Shown here: positions 56,106 through 64,000 of the stretch, in pieces
How the letters are laid out: every line of letters starts with the position of its first letter
Numbering within the stretch: position 1 is the first letter of the stretch
NCBI RefSeq assembly: GCF_024206475.1
Contig: NZ_JAMBPR010000038.1
Span: forward strand, 22,151 to 86,150
Direction: 5' to 3'
Source of the DNA: Paraburkholderia sp. CNPSo 3274
Lineage (GTDB): Bacteria; Pseudomonadota; Gammaproteobacteria; Burkholderiales; Burkholderiaceae
DNA: 64,000 bases
Program-made: the position numbers and the translations under genes
The notes under the pieces: generated by a model
What the model was told of the DNA's origin: nothing
Database searches by the model: none
Seen by the model: the letters and a program-made list of their open reading frames with translations, nothing else

Positions 56106-57317
56106 CTACTCCGCGAAAAGATCCGGTCCGAAGACTTCATAGTGAATCCGGGCTTCGTGAACGCCGAGATTCTTTAGCGCATCGTGCTGCATGCGCATGA
56201 AGGGAATGGGGCCGCAAATATAGTAGTCGGCGTCGGGTTGCAGAATCGCCCGCTTGATCTGCCCGATGTCGACGAACCCCGCGTAATCGTAATCGCGACC
56301 TTGCACGTCGCCGGGCAGCGGCTCGTTGTAGAAAATCACGAGGTGGAAGTTGGCATTCGTGGTCGCGGTCTCACGCAAACGGTCGCGCATTGCATGCACG
56401 CCGCTATTGCGCGCGCCGTGCACGAACACGACCTTGCGCTGCGGATCCTGAAGCGCTCGTTTGAGCATGCTGATCATCGGCGTGAGGCCCACGCCTCCGC
56501 TGATGAGCACGATAGGCGTATGGGCGTTCACGTCGATATGGAAGTTGCCGTATGGTGCGGCCAGTTTCATTTCGTCGCCCACATTCACATGGTCGTGCAG
56601 CAGGTTCGAAACATAGCCGGCCGGCTGCGGGCCGCCGGCCTCGCGCTTCACGGAAATGCGGTAGGTCCGGCCATTGGGCATGTCGGAAAGACTGTATTGC
56701 CGAATCTGCTGCAAGCCGAGCGCCGGCACGTTCACACCGATGCTGATGTACTGGCCAGGCTCGAAGTTCGCGACCGGGCCGCCATCGGCCGGTTCGAGCA
56801 CGAATGAGGTGATGATGCTGCTTTCGGGCCGCTTCTCGCGCACGATGAACTTGCGCCAGCCGGTCCAGCCACCGAGTTTGTCGGCGGAACCTTCATAGAG
56901 TTCGCTTTCCATGCCCATCAGCACGTCGGCGAGATTGCCGTAGGCCTGCGCCCATGCGGAGATGATGTCCTCCGTGGCCGCCTCGCCGAGCACGTCCTTG
57001 ATCGCGCCTAGCAGATGTTCGCCAACGATAGGGTAGTGCTCGGGCAGCACGCCGAGGCTTGCGTGCTTGTTCCCGATGTTCTTGAGCACGGCCGAGAGGC
57101 TCGAAGGGTCTTCGATGTTTTCCGCATACGCATAGACGGCGCGCGCGAGCGCCTGCTGTTGCTGCCCCTGTTCCTGATGCGCCATGTTGAACACATTCTT
57201 CAGTTCAGGGTGGGCCTCGAAGAGCCGCGTGTAAAAGCGCTTGATGATGGCGTAACCGTGGTCCGCGAGCACGGGCGCGGTCGCCTTCACGATGTCCTTC
57301 GTTCGCTGCGTGAGCAT
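56106..57317 (-). CDS. hmp: Flavohaemoprotein (nitric oxide dioxygenase)
   Basis: 403 residues. Detoxifies NO to nitrate using O2 and NADH. The start at 57317 (MLTQRTKDIVKA) has AAAGGAGG upstream. The globin domain (1-140) has Y29, Q53 in the distal pocket, and proximal H85 in IGNKHASLGVLPEHYPIVGE. The FAD domain (about 150-255) has RQYSLSDMPNGRTYRISVKR, and the NAD domain has LISGGVGLTPMISMLK and YYICGPIPFMRMQHDALK. All signature residues of the family are present. It is transcribed alone; no NsrR site was identified in the upstream region. Confidence 0.97.
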   Translation of the reverse strand: MLTQRTKDIVKATAPVLADHGYAIIKRFYTRLFEAHPELKNVFNMAHQEQGQQQQALARAVYAYAENIEDPSSLSAVLKNIGNKHASLGVLPEHYPIVGEHLLGAIKDVLGEAATEDIISAWAQAYGNLADVLMGMESELYEGSADKLGGWTGWRKFIVREKRPESSIITSFVLEPADGGPVANFEPGQYISIGVNVPALGLQQIRQYSLSDMPNGRTYRISVKREAGGPQPAGYVSNLLHDHVNVGDEMKLAAPYGNFHIDVNAHTPIVLISGGVGLTPMISMLKRALQDPQRKVVFVHGARNSGVHAMRDRLRETATTNANFHLVIFYNEPLPGDVQGRDYDYAGFVDIGQIKRAILQPDADYYICGPIPFMRMQHDALKNLGVHEARIHYEVFGPDLFAE

Positions 57318-57543
57318 TGTCGGTCCTCCTTTCACGGGTGGGGAAGCGCGCATACTCGTTCCAGTCTAGACAATGACAGCCGCGATCGCAGGGTCCAATG
57401 GTGGGGCTTCAGTCCGCCTTTTCGTCCGCTGCGCTTGTACCCGTGATCGTGCGCATGCGTTTGCGAATTTCAAGCTTGAATTCAGGAAGGTGCGGCGGCC
57501 GGTGTATCCGCTGGATGCGATTTGACCGCCGCTGAAAGCTGAC

Positions 57544-57759
57544 TTAGTACGCCCGGACCCAATGTCCCGGAATCCACACCCACTGGTTGCCTTCCCAGCG
57601 GTAATGTCCCTTGGCCCAGGCATAGCCCTGGGCGGGTGCGGGCGGCGGTGTCTCGACGCGCGGTGCCGGTTCCGGTGGGTGGCCCGGCTCCACGATACAC
57701 GCGGAAAGCAGGGCGGCGCAGGCGACCAGGGTCACGGGGTGCAGTAGTTTTATCTTCAT
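57544..57759 (-). CDS. YXWGXW repeat-type small lipoprotein
   Basis: 71 residues. Signal MKIKLLHPVTLVACAALLSAC with lipobox LSAC. A Pro-rich linker leads to GYAWAKGHYRWEGNQWVWIP and GHWVRAY, the Trp/Tyr/Gly repeats of this lipoprotein class. Role unknown; these proteins are frequent in Burkholderiaceae. It lies between hmp and the sigma-factor operon and appears to be monocistronic. Confidence 0.85.
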   Translation of the reverse strand: MKIKLLHPVTLVACAALLSACIVEPGHPPEPAPRVETPPPAPAQGYAWAKGHYRWEGNQWVWIPGHWVRAY

Positions 57760-57880
57760 GACGGCTGTCCTCCACTGATTGAAATTATTTTGTTATCCGA
57801 ACGGATGGCTGATCTCAACGCGTGCCGGTATCTGGGTCCACGCAAAGCGGCCCGCTTCCGTGTATGTCTGTTCTATTGGC

Positions 57881-59029
57881 TCATGCCCTTATCAAACCCG
57901 GAATGGCATATTTTGTGCCGGCATCGCCGAATAGCGTCGATGCTGTGCGCTGCGGATCGAGCCCGAGGCTCTCCGCGGCCGCGCCCGCTATCAATGCGTC
58001 GAGTGAGGCGGTGGGCTTGAGGTCGCGCGACTCGTAGAGATCCGCGCTGCGCAGCCCCGGCCAGTCGGCCTGTACGCGTCCCCCCGCCACGGCGCCGCCC
58101 ACGAGCATGGCCACCGAAGCCTGCCCGTGGTCGGTGCCGCCCGTGCCATTCGCCGCGGCCGTGCGACCGAACTCGGTCGCGACGAGCACCGTGGTCTTGT
58201 CCCACGCGGGGCCGAGGCCGTCGCGCAGCGAGGCGAGCATCGTGTCGAGCGCTTTTAGCTGATTCGCGAGCCGCGCATTCTGCGCGCTGTGCGTGTCCCA
58301 TCCGCCGGTTTCGATCATGGCGATGCGCGGGCCATCGGGGCGCGAGAGGAAGCCCGCCGCAAGCTTGCCGACGCTCGCAGGGTCCTGGCGCGCGCTGGCG
58401 TCGCCCGCGAGCCCGCGTGCGTTCATTGCCGACGTCCAGAGCGCGCGTAGTTGCGGATCGGCTTCGTAGAGCGCAGAAACGCGCGTGAGCAGATCATCGG
58501 AAGCGCTGGGCAGCGCCGAGGGCGCGTACGAACTCACCTGTACCGTGCCGCGCAGCGCGAGCGGCACCGTCGGCGCAAGCGCAATGGCGTTTTCGCGCGA
58601 GGCGGGCAGCATCGCGACGAGCCGGTTGAGCCAGCCGTCCTTGACCTGGTAGGGCGCGCGGCCGCCTGTTTCCAGCACGTTCTGACCGTCGAAGTGCGAG
58701 CGGTCGCGATACGGCGAAGCGATCGCATGCACGAAGAGCGCCTGTTTCTCGCTATACATCTGCGCCATCTGTACGAGCGACGGATGCAGCGCGAACGTGC
58801 CGTCGAGTTTCGTGGCCTTGTCGGTGTCGATGGTGAGCGGGCCGCGCAGCGTGGCGTAGGCCGGCTCCGCATAGGGCACGACGATGTTGAGTCCGTCGGC
58901 CGCGCCGCGCTGGATCACGAACACGAAGCGGCGCTCGGTTTCGACACTGGCGAATACGATCCGTGGTGCGACTAGCATCGCGCCCGCACCAGCGGCGGCG
59001 ACGCGCAGGAAATGGCGGCGGGAAACCAT
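57881..59029 (-). CDS. DUF1501 family Tat-exported protein
   Basis: 382 residues. ATG at 59029 with GAGGAGA upstream. The N-terminus VSRRHFLRVAAAGAGAMLVA is a twin-arginine signal. The DUF1501 body has FVIQRGAADGLNIVVPYAEP, LHPSLVQMAQMYSEKQALFV, RDRSHFDGQNVLETGG, IETGGWDTHSAQNARLANQL, VLVATEFGRTAAANGTGGTD, and HGQASVAMLVGGAVAGGRV. This is a sulfatase/phosphatase-like fold, but the reaction is unknown. It almost always accompanies DUF1800; here that gene lies five bases upstream. Last gene of the sigma-factor operon. Confidence 0.88.
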   Translation of the reverse strand: MVSRRHFLRVAAAGAGAMLVAPRIVFASVETERRFVFVIQRGAADGLNIVVPYAEPAYATLRGPLTIDTDKATKLDGTFALHPSLVQMAQMYSEKQALFVHAIASPYRDRSHFDGQNVLETGGRAPYQVKDGWLNRLVAMLPASRENAIALAPTVPLALRGTVQVSSYAPSALPSASDDLLTRVSALYEADPQLRALWTSAMNARGLAGDASARQDPASVGKLAAGFLSRPDGPRIAMIETGGWDTHSAQNARLANQLKALDTMLASLRDGLGPAWDKTTVLVATEFGRTAAANGTGGTDHGQASVAMLVGGAVAGGRVQADWPGLRSADLYESRDLKPTASLDALIAGAAAESLGLDPQRTASTLFGDAGTKYAIPGLIRA

Positions 59030-59034
59030 AGCGG

Positions 59035-60486
59035 TTATCTCCTCAGGAAATCGGGCGAGACGAGCAGCAAGGCGATCGCAGTGGACGCGCTTTCTGCATG
59101 CGCGACTGCGGTGGCCGTGGGCGCGCTGAGCGTGGCGCCCATGAGCGTGTTGCCGAGCGTGCGCGGGTCGAGCCGGTCGCCCACGCGCGCCGAGAAGCGC
59201 TGCGCGACTTCCACGCGGCGCACGAGCGCGTCGGGCGCGGCCCAGCTTGCGGCGATGTCGTCGTAGCCGGCGGGCGAGCCCGGCCGCCACACTGGCTGGC
59301 CGAGCTGCGTGAGCAGCGGCGCGGCATTGATGTTGCCCATGTCGCCGGGTTCGCGCCAGCCGAGGCCCCGCATCGACGAAACGGTCCATTCCCACGGCGT
59401 CTTGAACTTCGCATCGACCGGCGCCCACGCTTGCGGCGCTTCAACGAGCGCGCGGTACACGGTGGGCAGGTCGCCGCCGCTTTGCTCGAAGGCGAGCGCA
59501 AGGCGCTCGGTGAGCGCCGGCGGCGGATTGTCGGCGACGAAGTGACGCGCGAGCTGGAACGCGATATGGCGGCTCGTGGTGCTCGCGTGCGCGAGGTCGT
59601 TCAGTATGGCGAGCGCCTGCTGCTCGCCCGGTTGATCGTAGCGCTTGCCCATCACGGTGCGCGCGCCCGGCTCGTGCAGCGTGGGGCGAAACACGAAGCT
59701 GCCGGGCGCTGCATTGTTGGGCTGCGGCCCGCGCAACCCCGCCACGCTCCAGCCCGTGAGCGCACGTGCGAATTCGGTCACGTCGTCCTGCGTGTAGCCG
59801 GTGCGCACGCCTAGCGTGTGCAACTCCATGATCTCGCGTGCGAGGTTCTCGTTCAGGCCGCGCTTGTGCGCGGGGTCGCGCTGATCGGCGCGCAGTGCGG
59901 CGCGGCTGTCGGGTCCAACGGAGCGCGTCTGGTCGAGAAAGAGCTGCATGGCAGGGTGCTGCTCGACGGCGACCAGCATGTCCGCGAAATTGCCGAGCAC
60001 GTGCGGCCGTATCGCTTCCATTTCGAATGCGCCCGCAATGCCCGCAATCAGCGCCTTATCCACCGATACGGCGAAGTGGTTCGACCAGAAATGCACGAGG
60101 CGCTCGACGAAAGGCGTGTCGGTCTGCAAGGCGCTCGTGAGGCGCGCTGTGACCGCGCTGCGGTAGATGCCCACGCTCTCGCGGCGGATCGTCTGATTGA
60201 CCGCGCGGCGTGCGGCTTGTTGTGCGTTGTCTTGTGCGTTCGTCTCTGAAGCCGCGCTTGCTGCCGCGTCGGCCGTCATACCTTGCTGGCGTTCTGCCCC
60301 GAAGCGTGCGGCGAGCGCCAGCGCGCCGGGCTCGTTGCGCCATGCGGCAGGCAGGGGTTCGTATGCCTGGAACTGGCCGAGCAGCCAGCCCTGAGGGTTG
60401 GCGGGCGGCGTCTCGTCGGCGCGTGCGCCGAGGCCGAAGCGGTTCATGGCGATCGCGCCGGCGCGGGCATTCGAAAGGCTTTCCAT
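59035..60486 (-). CDS. DUF1800 family protein
   Basis: 483 residues. Typical DUF1800 features are AIAMNRFGLGARADETPPAN at the start, RLVHFWSNHFAVSVDK, LNENLAREIMELHTLGVRTG, YTQDDVTEFARALTGWSVAG and a tail ending in LLLVSPDFLRR. The protein is mainly helical. No clear signal peptide is seen, though partners with DUF1501 are exported. The function is not established anywhere I know. Forms a tight pair with the DUF1501 gene and follows the sigma-factor genes by 86 bases. Confidence 0.88.
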   Translation of the reverse strand: MESLSNARAGAIAMNRFGLGARADETPPANPQGWLLGQFQAYEPLPAAWRNEPGALALAARFGAERQQGMTADAAASAASETNAQDNAQQAARRAVNQTIRRESVGIYRSAVTARLTSALQTDTPFVERLVHFWSNHFAVSVDKALIAGIAGAFEMEAIRPHVLGNFADMLVAVEQHPAMQLFLDQTRSVGPDSRAALRADQRDPAHKRGLNENLAREIMELHTLGVRTGYTQDDVTEFARALTGWSVAGLRGPQPNNAAPGSFVFRPTLHEPGARTVMGKRYDQPGEQQALAILNDLAHASTTSRHIAFQLARHFVADNPPPALTERLALAFEQSGGDLPTVYRALVEAPQAWAPVDAKFKTPWEWTVSSMRGLGWREPGDMGNINAAPLLTQLGQPVWRPGSPAGYDDIAASWAAPDALVRRVEVAQRFSARVGDRLDPRTLGNTLMGATLSAPTATAVAHAESASTAIALLLVSPDFLRR

Positions 60487-60572
60487 GCGCGGTCCTTGTG
60501 CTCGTTGGAGCGTTGCGTATTCCCGTTAAACGGTCATCGCTCGCCTTATCCGTCGCTGGTCCGCCAAATTAT

Positions 60573-61085
60573 TTACTGCGCGCCGCTCGCTTCGCTGACG
60601 GTCTTCTGCGGCTGCTTTTGCGGCTGCGCCGGCAGCCGCCACTGGCCGCGCTTTTCGAGCCCTTCGACGAACTTCACGCGTTCTTCGGGCGTGAGCGTGG
60701 CCGCGAAATCGACTACGCCGCTTTCGATTTGCGCGCGCAACGCGCTGTCGGCCGTGCGCGTGCGCGTGAGCGCGGCGTCGATGGCGTTGCGGTCGAGTTG
60801 CGGCGCGGCGAGCAGGTCGAGCACCTCGCGCCGTCCGTCGCGTCCGTCGCGCGCGTACTGACGGCCCTCGCGGCGCGAGGACTTGAGCGCTTGAGCGAAC
60901 TGCTGCTGACGTGCCGGCGAAAGCTCCTCGGTGGCGAAGCGCAACGCCACGCGCTGCGCCGGTTGCGCCTGCGGCTCGCCGTGTACGGCGAACCAGCGCC
61001 ACGCCCCGCCCGCAATGGCGCCGAGCAGAAAAACGTTCAGGAGTACCGATCCGACGAGCAGCGTTTTCCATGAGCAGCCGTTCAT
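60573..61085 (-). CDS. Periplasmic heavy-metal sensor-like protein (CnrX/Spy type)
   Basis: 170 residues. N-terminal membrane anchor (TLLVGSVLLNVFLLGAIAGG) followed by a helical periplasmic domain with ALRFATEELSPARQQQFAQA, and ATLTPEERVKFVEGLEKRG. This is the helical-hairpin pattern of CnrX/ZraP/Spy-like proteins (LTPEQR repeats). The metal-binding Met/His set of CnrX is not evident. Its start overlaps the anti-sigma-like gene (ATGA). It may sense periplasmic stress for the ECF sigma factor upstream. Confidence 0.78.
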   Translation of the reverse strand: MNGCSWKTLLVGSVLLNVFLLGAIAGGAWRWFAVHGEPQAQPAQRVALRFATEELSPARQQQFAQALKSSRREGRQYARDGRDGRREVLDLLAAPQLDRNAIDAALTRTRTADSALRAQIESGVVDFAATLTPEERVKFVEGLEKRGQWRLPAQPQKQPQKTVSEASGAQ

Positions 61086-61537
61086 TCATCACTCCCTTCG
61101 GCGCCGGCGTTGAGGTTCGATTCGCTCCAGTCGGAACTCGTCCCGCCGAAGCTCGTGCTGAGCCAGGTCTCGTGCGGTGCTGCGGGCGTCGTGCCGCCGA
61201 GCACGACGAACGATATCGTCAGCGCACCCGCGAGCGCGCCTGCGAGGCCCACGCCCGCGAACGCCGCGCCGGACCACCAGAAGCTGCGGCGCTTCGCGGC
61301 GGCAACGGGCTTGACAGGTGCACCCGCAACGATCTGCTCGAAGAGCGCGCGAGCGGGCGGTGCGACCATGTCGCGGGAAAGCCAGCTATCGAGCTCCACG
61401 GCTTCGTCGAGCGCCGCGTTGGCTTCGGCGCGATGTTCGCGCGCCCATTCGAGCGCGTCTTTGCGCTCGTGCTGCGGCCAGCGTTGCAGGTCGGCGCCAT
61501 AAGCTGCGACGAGCGTGTGGAATCGTTCGGGTGTCAT
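61082..61537 (-). CDS. Putative anti-sigma factor, single-pass membrane protein
   Basis: 151 residues. The N-terminal cytoplasmic part (MTPERFHTLVAAYGADLQRW, PQHERKDALEWAREHRAEAN) is followed by one TM helix (AFAGVGLAGALAGALTISFV) and a short periplasmic tail. The layout and the position directly after an ECF sigma gene, with ATGA overlaps on both sides, fit an anti-sigma factor. There is no conserved zinc motif. The PDYGADLQRWPxxER pattern is common in Proteobacteria, without an assigned name. Confidence 0.72.
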   Translation of the reverse strand: MTPERFHTLVAAYGADLQRWPQHERKDALEWAREHRAEANAALDEAVELDSWLSRDMVAPPARALFEQIVAGAPVKPVAAAKRRSFWWSGAAFAGVGLAGALAGALTISFVVLGGTTPAAPHETWLSTSFGGTSSDWSESNLNAGAEGSDE

Positions 61538-62199
61538 ACGGAATCCTTACCGGCGGCTTCGCCGGCCAGTTGTGCGCGCAGGGTGCGCCGGGCGCGCGCC
61601 AGCAGGCTTTCGAGCGCGTCCACCGAAATATCCATCAGGCTGGCTGCTTCGAGGTTCGAAAGCTCCTGATAGTAAGTAAGCACGAGCGCTTCGCGCTGAC
61701 GCACGGGCAGCGCCGCGAGTGCGGCGCGCACGCGTTCGTCGCGCGTGCGCGCTTCGATCTGCTGGTCGGGCGAGCCTGCGGGATCGGGTGTCGGCTCGCT
61801 CATGGCGTGCACGTCTTCTACGGTCTCTTCGCGGCGTCCGCGCAAGCGGTCGTAGCACAGGTTGAGCGCCACGCGATGCAGCCACGTGTCGAATTTCGCT
61901 TCGCCGGTGCGCCAGGTGGGCGCCTGTTTCCAGATCCGCATGAAAGCTTCCTGAGCGACGTCTTCGGCTTCGCTGCGGTCGCCCAGCATGCGTGTGGCGA
62001 GTGCGATGAGGCGCGGCAGCTTGCTCGCGACGAGCGCGCGCACGGCAAGCGGATCACGCGCGCCGACACGCGCGACGAGTTCCGCATCCGGATCGCGTTC
62101 GTTCAAGGCCTTCCCGGCCTTGTCGGTCTGCAACGATTGAACCGCAGGCGAACCCGCTGCCGCACCGTCATAGTCGTTTCTCAGTTTGAAGTCGGGCAT
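61534..62199 (-). CDS. ECF RNA polymerase sigma factor
   Basis: 221 residues. Region 2 is LVASKLPRLIALATRMLGDR with SEAEDVAQEAFMRIWKQAP and FDTWLHRVALNLCYDRLRGR. Region 4 is ALAALPVRQREALVLTYYQE with LSNLEAASLMDISVDALESL and LARARRTLRAQL. First gene of a five-gene operon (sigma, anti-sigma, periplasmic sensor, DUF1800, DUF1501). The order sigma plus small membrane protein plus periplasmic helical protein recalls CnrH/CnrY/CnrX systems. Probably autoregulated; no -35/-10 pair could be assigned with confidence. Confidence 0.92.
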   Translation of the reverse strand: MPDFKLRNDYDGAAAGSPAVQSLQTDKAGKALNERDPDAELVARVGARDPLAVRALVASKLPRLIALATRMLGDRSEAEDVAQEAFMRIWKQAPTWRTGEAKFDTWLHRVALNLCYDRLRGRREETVEDVHAMSEPTPDPAGSPDQQIEARTRDERVRAALAALPVRQREALVLTYYQELSNLEAASLMDISVDALESLLARARRTLRAQLAGEAAGKDSV

Positions 62200-62671
62200 T
62201 CAGGCCTTACGCCGTTCAATGCCACGTCCTCGACCCAGTGCCCCGGCACCCAGTTATCGCCCGAGTGGGCTTCCTGCCAGCGGCGGCAAAGGACGAACGC
62301 AGTGGTTTGCGGATCATGATGTCTCTCCCTTGATGCAGAGGGGTCAACCGCCCCTATAAATACTTGAACGGCCCTGCGGAGAAAATCCGTCGCGGGCCAT
62401 TCACCACACAATTTCCGAGTTCAGCGTCGAGCTTACCGATCTTGAAAGCAGGTTGCTTGACAACTGCAAGTTCCGAACCCGAAAGACTTACGTTAAGGGT
62501 TTTTACCTAATATGAACCGCCACAAAATTGTTAAATTCCTGCCTTAGAATAGTCACTCTAGGTTGACTGCGGCGATGCAACATTAGTTTTCAAACATAGG
62601 AATACAGCCGTAAGTCAGGCCATCGGGGGTTGGCGCTTTAATTAGTAAGACTAACCAAGGAGTATGAACTG
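62200..62671. other. Divergent intergenic region, sigma operon / phasin
   Basis: 472 bases with both promoters. The phasin side (62460-62660) is AT-rich and has TTGACA near 62456, without a matching -10. On the minus strand at about 62300-62210 a frame reads RRWQEAHSGDNWVPGHWV, which recalls Trp-rich YXWGXW proteins but lacks a start in frame with it, so it may be a decayed fragment. Confidence 0.4.
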
Positions 62672-63247
62672 ATGTCCGTTTCCGCACCCGAACAATTCCG
62701 CGCGAATTACCAGGCTGGCGTCGCAGCGTTCTTTGCGCTCACGAAGCCCGTTTTCCAGGGCGTGCAGGCCGTGATCGATCTCAACGTACAGGCCAGCAAG
62801 GCTGCCATCGCCGAAAGCGAAGCGACACTTACGGGCGCCCTCCAAAGTGGCAATCCCGCGGAGTTCCTGACGCAGCAAATTGGTGCGTCGCAGCAAGCGG
62901 CCGCCAAGGCCATGTCGTACGGCCGCCATCTCGTTGACATCGCGACGACGACCCAAAACGAGTGGATTCAAGCCGCCCAGGCGCAATCGGGCGAGCACGA
63001 GCAGCGTTTCAAGGCCTTTTCCGAAGGCCTGACGCAAAACGCGCCCGTGGGCGCGGAGTCCTTCGTCGCGGCCATGAACTCGACGTTCGCAGCCGTGAAC
63101 AATGCCGCCGAAACGCTGCGCGGCGTAACCCGCCAGGCCATCGAAACGGCCCAGAGCGGTTTCCAGAACGTCGTCGCTTCCGCCCAGGAAGCCGCGCCGG
63201 TCGCCGTCCAGCCCGCTGCCGCCAAGGCAAGCTCGGCCAAGGCCTGA
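62672..63247 (+). CDS. phaP: Phasin family protein (PHA granule-associated)
   Basis: 191 residues, soluble and helical, no cysteine. It starts MSVSAPEQFRANYQAGVAAF and contains VQAVIDLNVQASKAAIAESE and AAKAMSYGRHLVDIATTTQN, the usual phasin_2 pattern, with an Ala-rich tail ending in KASSAKA. Coats polyhydroxyalkanoate granules in the cytoplasm. The thiolase gene for the first step of the same pathway begins 144 bases later, which supports the assignment. Ribosome site AAGGAG before the ATG. Confidence 0.93.
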   Translation: MSVSAPEQFRANYQAGVAAFFALTKPVFQGVQAVIDLNVQASKAAIAESEATLTGALQSGNPAEFLTQQIGASQQAAAKAMSYGRHLVDIATTTQNEWIQAAQAQSGEHEQRFKAFSEGLTQNAPVGAESFVAAMNSTFAAVNNAAETLRGVTRQAIETAQSGFQNVVASAQEAAPVAVQPAAAKASSAKA

Positions 63248-63391
63248 TTCGCGTTCCTGGCCGCCGGCAATACGCCAATACACGTGAACACGCGTCTTCG
63301 TCGTCGTAAATGAACGACGAGGGCGCGGCGTTTGCCGGCTCAGCTTTCCAGACATCGATATTCCAGCGCATTTGCAGAGCAGGAGCTCAAC

Positions 63392-64000
63392 ATGACTGAC
63401 ATTGTGATCGTTTCGGCCGCACGTACGGCGGTAGGCAAATTCGGCGGCTCGCTCGCGAAGGTGGCGGCGCCCGACCTGGGCGCGATCATCATCAAGGCCG
63501 CGCTCGAGCGCGCGGGCGTGAAGCCCGACCAGGTGAGCGACGTGATCATGGGTCAGGTGCTGACCGCCGGTTCGGGCCAGAACGTGGCGCGTCAGGCGGC
63601 GATCAAGGCGGGCCTGCCCGCGGCCGTTCCCGCCATGACGATCAACAAGGTGTGCGGCTCGGGCCTGAAGGCGGTGATGCTGGCCGCGAACGCGATCATC
63701 GCGGGCGATTCGGACATCGTCGTGGCCGGCGGCCAGGAGAACATGAGCGCCGCGCCGCACGTGCTACCGGGCTCGCGCGACGGTTTCCGCATGGGCGACG
63801 CGAAACTGATCGACAGCATGATCGTCGACGGCCTGTGGGACGTGTACAACCAGTACCACATGGGCGTGACGGCGGAAAACGTCGCGAAGGAATACGGCAT
63901 CACGCGCGAGGAGCAGGACGCGTTTGCGGCACTGTCGCAGAACAAGGCGGAAGCCGCGCAGAAGGCGGGCCGCTTCGACGCGGAAATCGTGCCGGTGGCG
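63392..64000 (+). CDS. phaA: Acetyl-CoA acetyltransferase (thiolase), 5' part, leaves the window
   Basis: 203 codons are present; the full protein should be about 393 residues. It starts MTDIVIVSAARTAVGKFGGS with AGGAG upstream. The active-site Cys is C88 in AMTINKVCGSGLKAVM, and GGQENMSAAPHVLPGSRDG is present. The sequence closely resembles PhaA of Cupriavidus. Condenses two acetyl-CoA to acetoacetyl-CoA, the first step to polyhydroxybutyrate. The second active-site segment lies beyond the right edge. Confidence 0.95.
   Translation, partial: MTDIVIVSAARTAVGKFGGSLAKVAAPDLGAIIIKAALERAGVKPDQVSDVIMGQVLTAGSGQNVARQAAIKAGLPAAVPAMTINKVCGSGLKAVMLAANAIIAGDSDIVVAGGQENMSAAPHVLPGSRDGFRMGDAKLIDSMIVDGLWDVYNQYHMGVTAENVAKEYGITREEQDAFAALSQNKAEAAQKAGRFDAEIVPVA

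Noticed and set aside
63301..63320. TCGTCGT/ACGACGA hairpin between phaP and phaA as terminator
   Set aside because: Only a 7-base stem without T-run; the spacing would also allow read-through into the thiolase gene, so no call was made.

Overview
The window is a high-GC stretch of proteobacterial chromosome that fits Burkholderiaceae, most likely Paraburkholderia or a close relative. The clues are a DUF4148 protein, a PhaP phasin beside a PhaA thiolase that closely resembles the Cupriavidus protein, a KfrA_N protein, a YXWGXW lipoprotein, many LysR regulators and Bce-like exopolysaccharide genes. No rRNA, tRNA, CRISPR array or complete insertion sequence was seen.

Layout. At 1-1615 is the 5' part of a two-partner-secretion haemagglutinin on the minus strand, frameshifted near 480 and leaving the window. 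A scrap of an Aer-like PAS gene follows. At 2689-11317 an OmpR-type two-component system converges on a tripartite RND pump operon. A small exported DUF4148 gene is divergent from the pump, and between them lies a long inverted repeat. At 11822-34183 is an exopolysaccharide locus in two halves: initiating transferase, WecB-type transferase, GMC oxidoreductase and epimerase on the left; flippase, GH44 hydrolase, polymerase/ligase, export lipoprotein, Wzc-like protein and a DUF6492 protein on the right. Between the halves (about 17.2-25.5 kb) lies an accessory stretch with a REP-transposase-like gene and five broken genes, beside an intact berberine-bridge-type oxidase.

At 34.2-39.6 kb come a specialised lytic transglycosylase operon, a GYD/FAD-oxidase pair, a KfrA_N protein and an Lrp regulator. 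At 39.7-46.7 kb come a fused indolepyruvate ferredoxin oxidoreductase with an SDR, a LysR regulator and a CPA1 antiporter. At 46.7-56.0 kb are two catabolic clusters with divergent LysR genes. The first holds an AtoE transporter, a PDC-hydrolase-like enzyme, a class III CoA-transferase and a CitE-like lyase. The second holds an MHS symporter and an ACMSD-like amidohydrolase. At 56.1-62.2 kb are flavohaemoglobin hmp, a small lipoprotein and a five-gene ECF sigma operon ending in a DUF1800/DUF1501 pair. The window ends in phaP and the start of phaA.

The most interesting parts are the exopolysaccharide locus, with a GH44 hydrolase translationally coupled between flippase and polymerase and a Wzc-like protein that lacks its kinase motifs; the ECF sigma/DUF1800/DUF1501 operon; and the inverted repeat between pump and DUF4148 gene. 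At least eight decayed genes show active genome erosion. Most start codons were moved inward from the longest possible reading frame on the basis of ribosome binding sites, signal peptides or family N-termini.
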